Assembly: GCA_024695545.1 (NCBI GenBank)
Contig: JAILHZ010000171.1
Coordinates: 1 to 5,379, forward strand
Length of the DNA stretch: 5,379 nucleotides
Reading direction: 5' to 3'
From: Clostridiales bacterium
GTDB taxonomy: Bacteria; Bacillota_A; Clostridia; Saccharofermentanales; Saccharofermentanaceae
Shown: in pieces, positions 1 through 5,379 of the stretch
Numbering within the stretch: position 1 is the first letter of the stretch
How the letters are laid out: the number at the start of each line of letters is the position of its first letter
Program-made: the position numbers and the translations under genes
Notes under the pieces: generated by a model
The model's database searches: none
Seen by the model: only the letters and a program-made list of their open reading frames with translations
Told to the model about the DNA's origin: nothing

Positions 1-970
1 ACTTCTTGAAGATCATGGTATTGGGGGCTTCGCCCTCTCCGCACTCGATCCGGACTTCCTTTTCCACAAACGTATACAGTGTGCTGATCGCACTCGAATA
101 CGGCTCGATCTCGATCTTGAAAGGATACGCAGATTTCACCAAAAGCGAATCCGGATTATAGGTCTCGTTATTGATCCCCAGATACAGCGGATTCACATGT
201 TCTTTCGGAATATTTGCGGGGATGTCGCCGCTTCCGATCACCACATATCCGCGCTTTTTGAAGTGGAACATGGTGCTCTCCGTATAAAAGTACGGCAGTT
301 CATCATGAAACTCTGCTTCCTTCAGATCACTGATCTTAATCTCTTCGGGAGAATCGAACAACCCCTCGAAAAGACGGAAGATCGCCCATCGCTCGCAGAC
401 CTCCGGAACGATTTCGGAAACCCGGGACGCATCGGACATCAGTTTCTGTTCGACTACATATTTATCGTTACACGCGTGGAACTCATCTTCCGTAAGCTTG
501 GCACAACCTGTTTCACGGTTATAGTGCTTGTCAAGCGTCTTCAGGCGGAAAGCGACGTACTCACCGTCGTTGAAGATATCTTCCGTATGGAAATCAAGCT
601 TGATCTTTTTCGGCGCGCACTGCGGCGAAAGGATCTTCTCCCGGAACTTCGCAAGTTCTTTTCGGCGGGCGGCTTCTTCTTTCAATCCGGCATCGATCCA
701 TAGTCCCATGCCAAAATCACTGTCAATCATCTCCACTGCACGGTCTCTAATTGCATCGGTCAGGATGCCCTTCCTCCACATGAAGTCTGCGAGGGAGTAA
801 TAGTAGTTGCACCACTCTTCTTCCTCGGATTCATCAAACAGCGTGCGGACGTAAGCGTCTATCTTACTGACCGCAGTGTCTACATCGAATTTGTAAAACG
901 CCGCCTTATACTCGGCGACAAGGTCCTGTGCCGTATCGTTTCCTGTGATACTTGCACTCCAAGTGCCCAT
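1..970 (-). CDS. Hypothetical protein with DUF4259-like N-terminus (3' end cut by window edge)
   Basis: The reading frame is open from the ATG at 970 to the window edge, giving 323 visible residues with no stop, so the C-terminus is missing. The ATG is preceded by a GGAGGG site five bases upstream; another ATG at 974 is out of frame and soon meets a stop. The protein begins MGTWSASITGNDTAQDL, which resembles the MGxWgxxxxxNDxAxD opening of the DUF4259 family. Residues 1-110 look largely helical and carry many aromatics (WCNYYYSLADFMW, 53-65) and a basic-acidic helix at about 95-113. After a Pro-containing break (LSPQCAPKK, 114-122) the rest looks beta-rich (for example YVAFRLKT, 138-145; YVVIGSGD, 242-249). 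There is no signal peptide or membrane segment, so it is probably cytoplasmic. It follows the lipoprotein gene by 52 bases and is probably co-transcribed with it. Function is unknown; the family link rests on remembered N-terminal wording only. Confidence 0.85.
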   Translation of the reverse strand, partial: MGTWSASITGNDTAQDLVAEYKAAFYKFDVDTAVSKIDAYVRTLFDESEEEEWCNYYYSLADFMWRKGILTDAIRDRAVEMIDSDFGMGLWIDAGLKEEAARRKELAKFREKILSPQCAPKKIKLDFHTEDIFNDGEYVAFRLKTLDKHYNRETGCAKLTEDEFHACNDKYVVEQKLMSDASRVSEIVPEVCERWAIFRLFEGLFDSPEEIKISDLKEAEFHDELPYFYTESTMFHFKKRGYVVIGSGDIPANIPKEHVNPLYLGINNETYNPDSLLVKSAYPFKIEIEPYSSAISTLYTFVEKEVRIECGEGEAPNTMIFKK

Positions 971-975
971 ACATG

Positions 976-981
976 CCCTCC
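976..981 (-). promoter_or_regulatory. Ribosome binding site of the DUF4259-like gene
   Basis: The minus strand reads GGAGGG followed by five bases and then the ATG at 970. This strong Shine-Dalgarno match decides between two nearby ATGs: the one at 974 lies only one base after the site and opens a frame that closes within about 25 codons. Confidence 0.8.
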
Positions 982-1022
982 GGTTCTATTAGTCTGCCAT
1001 CTTCCCCTAGTTGATTATATCA

Positions 1023-2582
1023 TCAGATATAGTTATAGAGGCCGAGAAATGCGTCATAGGGATTCTCACCGGCCACTGTCATCTCATGCCGGTCTGTCTC
1101 CAGAAGGACATATCGCACTTTCGCTTCGTCCGGATCGAGGACTTTGACGACGATCTGCTCGGTATCTAAATTATAAATGGCTGACGTGACCATCATATCT
1201 TTCTCAAGTATCGTATCTGCCCCGATACTTCTGGTGCGATAATCAAACTCTTTTCCTCGCAGCTCCTTCTGTATCTGCATGACCGGTGTCGATGCCTCGC
1301 ACCAGTCGTCATACGGTTCGGGTACCGCCCCGACAAATGTAACATTCGGATAGATGACCGTTCCGCCGATGATTCTTTCTGTACTCGTGGCAAGCTCGGA
1401 ATACGGGTTATAGATTTCCAAAAGTGTTGGATAATAATCTCCCATCTCCTGAATCTCTCCGGGTGGAATGTGGATGTAGTGCTCTAAACCGTCATCGCCT
1501 TCAAGGAGAAACATGGCGACAAATGCCATATTGTTCTCAAAGAGCACATATCGAGGAACCGCACCCATGGAATAATCTAACGACGGCACCTGTTCTTTCG
1601 TGATCTCATATTCCTCATCACCCATCGTCATGAAGAGCCGGAACTCATCGGATGTATCGTCGCCCCGAAAAGAGAGTTTCTCCATCTTTCCATCATCATC
1701 GAAATCCCACGTCAGCGAGTAATCCTCATTCATGTACAGCATATAGGTATCCGGAGTCCGGGAAAAATAACTGAGATCGAAGGCATCCTCCAGTCCACCG
1801 AAGACAGGGATTTTCAAGTGCGATTTTGGAAAGACGATTCCGTCATAAGTAATCGTAAATACCGGCTCTTCTTTTTCCAGTTCATCCAGCGTTTTTTCCT
1901 CACTATCCGGATGCACCTTCTTCACATAGTCACGTACCGCATCTCTGTCTTTGACGACTTCATCAAAGAGGATCAAAGAGGCGTCCTCGGTCCTGTAGTT
2001 TCCGTTAACATCTTTCGCGATGAATTCTGAATTCTCATTGACACCCGGCAAAATAAAAAGTGAGGTAACTGCATCATCCGCCCGATATATTGTTACACTG
2101 GAATGAAATGAAGCCCCCGGAAGATCCGATCCGTTCTTCTCGCATCTGACAAAGTCATCCAGTTTTTCCTGATAAAGCTCTTCATACTCTTCCCAGAGTT
2201 CATCGAACTGCTCATCCAGCGTATTCTGAAGATTCTGAATATTAGATTTACTAAGCAGATAATCTTCAAAGCTAACTCTCTCCAACCAGAGAGACACACT
2301 CGGTACCGGATTATCCCAGTACTCCACCGTATCTTTTTTCGGCGCGCCATAAGCTCTACGATAGAACGTGCGGTTCAGCGTATAGCCGTTAAGATCATGA
2401 ATTACTTCTCCGGTATATTTCTGAAGCGTTGCCTGAGTTTCGGGCTCATCCGGTTCATCATCCTCTTCTTCAGTCTGCGCTTTCGTCAGTCTCCCCTTTT
2501 CCACGTCTCTCTTTTCCGGAAGACAGCCGGCGCTTCCCAGAAGCACCATAACGGCCATCAGTAATGCGAGTTTTTTCTTCAT
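1023..2582 (-). CDS. Secreted lipoprotein with DUF3298/RsiV-like central domain
   Basis: This 519-residue protein begins MKKKLALLMAV and has a basic n-region, a hydrophobic core and a lipobox ending SAGC, with Cys20 as the predicted lipidated residue, so it should be anchored to the outer face of the membrane. An acidic linker follows (about 36-50, EEEDDEPDEPE). Residues 104-144 form a very acidic helical stretch. Residues about 160-275 resemble DUF3298: a strand SVTIYRADDAVTSL (162-175), the 'L.L.D.V.D' turn in ASLILFDEVVKD (201-212), and FTITYDGIVF (242-251) followed by PVFGGLEDAFDLSY. Next comes WDFDDDGKMEKLSF (292-305), an Asp-rich DxDxDG-like loop that could bind calcium, and a beta-rich C-terminal region ending LGLYNYI. 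No catalytic motif is seen. The gene starts 33 bases after the kinase stop, suggesting co-transcription and possibly a sensory role beside the kinase. The start is the ATG at 2582; an in-frame GTG at 2597 would place the ribosome binding site inside the coding region. The gene and lipoprotein calls are firm; the domain call is moderate. Confidence 0.9.
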   Translation of the reverse strand: MKKKLALLMAVMVLLGSAGCLPEKRDVEKGRLTKAQTEEEDDEPDEPETQATLQKYTGEVIHDLNGYTLNRTFYRRAYGAPKKDTVEYWDNPVPSVSLWLERVSFEDYLLSKSNIQNLQNTLDEQFDELWEEYEELYQEKLDDFVRCEKNGSDLPGASFHSSVTIYRADDAVTSLFILPGVNENSEFIAKDVNGNYRTEDASLILFDEVVKDRDAVRDYVKKVHPDSEEKTLDELEKEEPVFTITYDGIVFPKSHLKIPVFGGLEDAFDLSYFSRTPDTYMLYMNEDYSLTWDFDDDGKMEKLSFRGDDTSDEFRLFMTMGDEEYEITKEQVPSLDYSMGAVPRYVLFENNMAFVAMFLLEGDDGLEHYIHIPPGEIQEMGDYYPTLLEIYNPYSELATSTERIIGGTVIYPNVTFVGAVPEPYDDWCEASTPVMQIQKELRGKEFDYRTRSIGADTILEKDMMVTSAIYNLDTEQIVVKVLDPDEAKVRYVLLETDRHEMTVAGENPYDAFLGLYNYI

Positions 2583-2587
2583 ACGTT

Positions 2588-2595
2588 CCCCCTCC
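2588..2595 (-). promoter_or_regulatory. Ribosome binding site that sets the lipoprotein start
   Basis: The minus strand reads GGAGGGGG, then AACGT, then the ATG at 2582. The spacing is ideal. The in-frame GTG at 2597 lies upstream of and overlaps the approach to this site and has no comparable site of its own, so translation should begin at the ATG and the five extra residues MEGER should be dropped. Confidence 0.85.
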
Positions 2596-2605
2596 ACGAA
2601 TCGTG
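2595..2605. other. Small perfect palindrome before the lipoprotein gene
   Basis: CACGA-A-TCGTG is an 11-base perfect inverted repeat in the 33-base gap between kinase and lipoprotein genes. It abuts the first base of the Shine-Dalgarno site. As RNA it gives only a four-pair stem with a three-base loop, so it is too weak for a terminator. It may be chance or a short protein-binding site. Confidence 0.25.
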
Positions 2606-2615
2606 AAAACCAGTC

Positions 2616-4958
2616 TTAGTTTTCTTCCGGCAGGAATTCCAGGATCTCGTCGTCATCGGCATCTGCAGCTACTGTGACCACCTTGCCGAGTGCTTTGAGC
2701 ACAGCGTCATATTCCCTGATAAAAGCACTGTGGTTTTTCCTGATGTACTCTATGTCTTCTTTTACCGCTGCGTTTTCAAGCTGCTGCGCAAGCTTACTCA
2801 GCGCATCAGCTCCGATCATTGCGGATGTACTCTTCAGCGAGTGGATAAGGACTCCGTAGTTCTTCGTATCACCTTCATCGAGGAAACGCTGCAGATTCCT
2901 CTTTTTCTCTTCCGCACCCTTTACGTATTCTCCGAGGATCGAGCGGTAGAACTCTTCATCACCGCCGCAGTTCGCTTTACCCTTCTTAGTATCGATCCCG
3001 GCATCTTCCAGTGCTTTAAACGGAGATTCCACAAATGCTTCAGCTGTTCCCTCAGATGCTTCGGAATTCCCCTCCGACGCCGCAGCGGACTTCGCCGCCG
3101 GGACAGGTGCTTTTGCATCGGAATCGGAAACGATCTCGACCTTCTCTTCAGGGATATACTTCTTGAGCATTCTCTCAAGATAAGTGCTGTCGATCGGCTT
3201 GGTCAGATAATCGTCAAAGCCCTTCGACAGATAACGCTCACGGGCGCCTACGACTGCGTCCGCAGTAAGGCAGATCACAGGTGTACATATATTCGGTCCT
3301 TCCTTCTCGTTCTTGATTGCGCGAAGAGCTTCCTCGCCGTCCATCTCCGGCATACGCTGGTCCATAAGGATGACGTCGTACTTGTCCTTCAGCGCCATCT
3401 CCACGGCTTCCTTACCTCCGGACGCCGTATCGATCTGCACCTGCGTTTCCTTCAGGAACGCCGTCGCAACGACCAAGTTCATCTTCGTATCATCGACGAT
3501 CAGGATCCTTGCCTCCGGCGCGCGGAAGCTCTCGTGATACGCCTTCTTCTCGCCGAGGCTCTTTTCAAACTTCTCCGTAAAATTGCCGACCGGCTCTTCG
3601 GAGAGAACGACCTGCGGAATGGAGATCGTAAATGTGGATCCGACACCGTACTTACTTTCAACCTTTACGTCACCGCCCATCATATCAAGGAGCATCTTCG
3701 TGATTGCAAGGCCTAAGCCCGTGCCTTCCTTCGTACTGTTCTTCTCGAGGTCCACACGCTCGAATTTACCGAATAGCTTACTGATGTTTTCCTCGCTGAT
3801 ACCGATACCCGTATCGGCGACCGCGACGGTCAGAATAAGTACCGGCTTTCCGTCCTGCGTCGTTTCCGCACGCGTGCCGCTGATCTTCAGGGAAACACTT
3901 CCTTCATCGGTATACTTGACCGCGTTATTGAGGATGTTGGTGATGACCTGACGGACGCGCACAACATCGCCGTACAGGCGGTCGGGAAGCTTCTCATCGA
4001 CTTTGGTCACGAAAGACAGATTCTTCTCTTTCGCCTTAAAGTAGATCATGTTGCTGACATCGTTGATCAGGGAACTCAGCTGATACTCGACCTTCACGAT
4101 GTCCATCTTTCCTTCCTCGATCTTCGTAAAGTCGAGGATGTCGTTGATGATGGAAAGAAGGTTGTTACCGGCGCTTCCGACATTGCCCGAATAGTGGCGG
4201 ATCTTATCGAATGCTTCCCGGTATTCCTCGGGAGAGGCATCCTCGAGCTTCTCCGCTTTCGTGGTTTCGCGAAGGATCATCTCATTCATACCGAGGACCG
4301 CATTGATCGGAGTCCTTATCTCATGGCTGGTATTGGCGAGGAAGTCCGTCTTCGCCTCACTTGCGCGCTTGGCCTCTTCCAGTGCTTTTTCCTGCTTGAT
4401 CTTCGCTTTGACGACCTCGTACTGCGCCAGGCCGCAGAGTACGACGTTGACGAAGTACATCATCGGAAGACGCGAATAATAGGATTCCGGGAACTGATAT
4501 CCCATATCCCGAAGCGGCGTGTTCATGTACACGACCATAATGATGAAGAAAACCATATTGAAGTAAAGGCCGTAGGACAGGTTAAAGAAAAAGAATACGA
4601 CCGGTACCGCAAGGAAGAACAGGAAGATACTCGTTCCGCTCGTGCCTCCGGTATAAAGGAAGAAACAGAACGTGATCCAGTAGACGAAGCACTGGATATT
4701 GATCGCCAGATGCATCAGCCATCTTCGCCTTTTCTTTCCGAATTTGCATATTGCGAAAAGCACTGTGGCGATGGCGGTCATGGACGCGCAGAAGAACGCG
4801 TATCTGGCCACAAGAAGATCGCCCCGGATGAGATTATCAACGCACAGATAGATACAGAACGGAACGACCATCGAATACAGGATGATCGTCAGCGTCAGGT
4901 TGACGGTAACATAGCGTTCGTCGATGTGAAATCTTCTCTTGCCGTTCTTGCCGCTCAT
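2616..4958 (-). CDS. Membrane hybrid histidine kinase with receiver and Hpt domains
   Basis: This 780-residue sensor kinase autophosphorylates and relays phosphate His-Asp-His. Six membrane segments are predicted at about 17-40, 52-72, 81-102, 110-125, 128-145 and 166-180, with basic cytoplasmic ends and a KKRRR turn at 75-79, so both termini lie inside. The outer loops are short; the longest is about 146-164. A charged coiled-coil-like helix (181-203) leads to HisKA with SHEIRTP (His212). HATPase motifs follow: the N-box NILNNAVKY (341-349), G1 DTGIGI (382-387), the F-box around KLFGKFER and G2 EGTGLGLAI (411-419). The receiver runs from about 482 to 600, with acidic pair Asp489/Asp490, phospho-acceptor Asp533 (LMDQRMP), Thr565 and Lys587. 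An Ala/Ser/Glu-rich linker (about 612-642) precedes an Hpt domain with HSLKSTSAMIGA (His706), and the tail is acidic. All key catalytic residues are present, so it looks active. It probably shares a transcript with the lipoprotein gene downstream. The signal sensed and the final response regulator are not visible; the layout is that of BarA- and ArcB-type tripartite kinases, but the sensor region differs. Confidence 0.97.
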   Translation of the reverse strand: MSGKNGKRRFHIDERYVTVNLTLTIILYSMVVPFCIYLCVDNLIRGDLLVARYAFFCASMTAIATVLFAICKFGKKRRRWLMHLAINIQCFVYWITFCFFLYTGGTSGTSIFLFFLAVPVVFFFFNLSYGLYFNMVFFIIMVVYMNTPLRDMGYQFPESYYSRLPMMYFVNVVLCGLAQYEVVKAKIKQEKALEEAKRASEAKTDFLANTSHEIRTPINAVLGMNEMILRETTKAEKLEDASPEEYREAFDKIRHYSGNVGSAGNNLLSIINDILDFTKIEEGKMDIVKVEYQLSSLINDVSNMIYFKAKEKNLSFVTKVDEKLPDRLYGDVVRVRQVITNILNNAVKYTDEGSVSLKISGTRAETTQDGKPVLILTVAVADTGIGISEENISKLFGKFERVDLEKNSTKEGTGLGLAITKMLLDMMGGDVKVESKYGVGSTFTISIPQVVLSEEPVGNFTEKFEKSLGEKKAYHESFRAPEARILIVDDTKMNLVVATAFLKETQVQIDTASGGKEAVEMALKDKYDVILMDQRMPEMDGEEALRAIKNEKEGPNICTPVICLTADAVVGARERYLSKGFDDYLTKPIDSTYLERMLKKYIPEEKVEIVSDSDAKAPVPAAKSAAASEGNSEASEGTAEAFVESPFKALEDAGIDTKKGKANCGGDEEFYRSILGEYVKGAEEKKRNLQRFLDEGDTKNYGVLIHSLKSTSAMIGADALSKLAQQLENAAVKEDIEYIRKNHSAFIREYDAVLKALGKVVTVAADADDDEILEFLPEEN

Positions 4959-4962
4959 GAGA

Positions 4963-4969
4963 TCCCCCC
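4963..4969 (-). promoter_or_regulatory. G-rich, non-canonical ribosome binding site of the kinase
   Basis: The minus strand reads GGGGGGA, then TCTC, then the ATG at 4958. It lacks the canonical GGAGG core of the other two sites in this window, so initiation may be weaker, although it is G-rich and close to the start. It lies directly after the 3' arm of an imperfect inverted repeat at 4970-4987. Confidence 0.5.
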
Positions 4970-4987
4970 GGGTGTCCCTCGATACCC
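4970..4987. other. Imperfect inverted repeat before the kinase gene
   Basis: On the plus strand GGGTGTC and GATACCC flank a four-base loop CCTC. In the minus-strand transcript the arms are GGGUAUC and GACACCC, pairing six of seven positions with one A-C mismatch. The loop is GAGG. The element ends next to the kinase Shine-Dalgarno site. It has no U-tract, so it is not an intrinsic terminator; it could modulate translation or be chance. Confidence 0.3.
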
Positions 4988-5003
4988 TTTCTCCCTGATA
5001 TAC

Positions 5004-5379
5004 TTAGTTCTTACCGTCGATCAGTTCTTTTAAACGGGAAAGAAGATCCTTAAGTTCCGCCTTTCTCTCCCCTGCATTCTGCGCATCCGATGCCCAGTTA
5101 AACTTCACCCACTCGGCAAAATCGGTGCTGACGTCGTTATAGAGCATCCTTGCGAACTCAAGCATATTTACATCGGAATATTCATGTTTGATCTTGCCGG
5201 CACGCACGGAGTCTCTGTCTTCTTCCCACAGAATATGTGTATCCCATCCGACAATGCAAAGCAGGGTGCCGGGCTCTGTATCCCCGACCACGCAGATCGG
5301 ATTCTTGCTCTCAAGGCCGTGAATAGCCTGTCTGATCCACTGGAAAGGAATATCGTCCGTATAGCTTAGAGAATACTCC
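5004..5379 (-). CDS. Unrecognised Trp-rich protein, C-terminal part only
   Basis: The frame is open from the window edge (first whole codon at 5378) down to a TAA at 5004-5006, giving 124 visible residues; the start lies outside. An internal GTG at 5289-5291 could be mistaken for a start, but the frame stays open for 29 codons upstream with similar composition and no ribosome binding site sits before that GTG, so it is almost surely internal. The fragment begins EYSLSYTDD and looks alpha/beta: strand-like stretches NPICVVGD and TLLCIVGWD, then THILWEEDRD, a helix around MLEFARMLYNDV, EWVKFNW, and a charged amphipathic terminal helix (LKDLLSRLKELIDG). Five Trp residues stand out in a short protein. 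There is no membrane segment in the visible part, so it is probably soluble. It ends 45 bases before the kinase start and is probably in the same transcript. I do not recognise the family; a small immunity-like or adaptor protein is possible but not shown. Confidence 0.8.
   Translation of the reverse strand, partial: EYSLSYTDDIPFQWIRQAIHGLESKNPICVVGDTEPGTLLCIVGWDTHILWEEDRDSVRAGKIKHEYSDVNMLEFARMLYNDVSTDFAEWVKFNWASDAQNAGERKAELKDLLSRLKELIDGKN

Noticed and set aside
197..800. Two overlapping plus-strand frames opposite the DUF4259-like gene
   Set aside because: Both are shadows of a minus-strand gene with a strong ribosome binding site and recognisable N-terminus.
1014..1019. A perfect TATAAT on the minus strand at the end of the lipoprotein gene, as a possible -10 box for the DUF4259-like gene
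   Set aside because: No TTGACA-like hexamer appears 16-18 bases upstream (the positions hold CCTCTA, GCCTCT or GGCCTC), so it is weak evidence for a separate promoter.
2276..2293. Inverted repeat CTCTCT-CCAACC-AGAGAG within the lipoprotein gene
   Set aside because: It sits in coding sequence (around SLWLERVS), has only a six-base stem and no U-tract, and is explained by ordinary codons.
2730..3716. A 328-codon open frame on the plus strand inside the kinase gene
   Set aside because: It lies wholly opposite the receiver, Hpt and ATPase coding region. Its translation is rich in Arg, Leu and His without domain structure, as expected of an antisense shadow.
4194..5033. A 279-codon open frame on the plus strand over the kinase 5' half
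   Set aside because: It is antisense to the membrane and HisKA region. Its odd Asp/Glu/His/Arg-rich composition mirrors the hydrophobic codons of the kinase, and no ribosome binding site or family motif was seen.
5289..5291. GTG as the start of the gene at the right edge
   Set aside because: The frame continues without stop to the window edge with protein-like composition, and no ribosome binding site precedes the GTG.

Overview
The window looks like chromosomal DNA from a Gram-positive anaerobe of the Clostridia, most likely a Lachnospiraceae-type organism. This rests on strong GGAGG-type ribosome binding sites, a lipobox lipoprotein with a Clostridia-style layout, and a hybrid histidine kinase whose H-box and DHp wording is typical of that group. 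The taxonomic call is inference from recognised style; no search was run.

All real genes lie on the minus strand, so the transcriptional order runs from high to low coordinates. (1) Positions 5379-5004: the 3' part of an unrecognised, Trp-rich protein whose start lies beyond the window. (2) 4958-2616: a complete 780-residue membrane hybrid histidine kinase with six predicted membrane segments, HisKA, HATPase, receiver and Hpt domains. (3) 2582-1023: a 519-residue secreted lipoprotein with a central region resembling DUF3298 (the RsiV-type extracellular fold) and an Asp-rich motif further on. (4) 970-1: the 5' part of a protein whose N-terminus resembles DUF4259, cut by the window edge. The gaps are 45, 33 and 52 bases. 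No convincing terminator or promoter lies in any of them, so a single transcript is likely.

The most suggestive reading is functional pairing of the kinase and the lipoprotein. The kinase has almost no extracellular domain, while the next gene encodes a surface-anchored protein with a fold family that includes a known ligand-sensing protein (RsiV, which binds lysozyme). The kinase carries a whole His-Asp-His relay but no output response regulator is visible here, so its final target must be encoded elsewhere. The two outer genes are of unknown function. I saw no RNA genes, mobile elements, CRISPR arrays or long repeats; intergenic DNA totals only about 130 bases.
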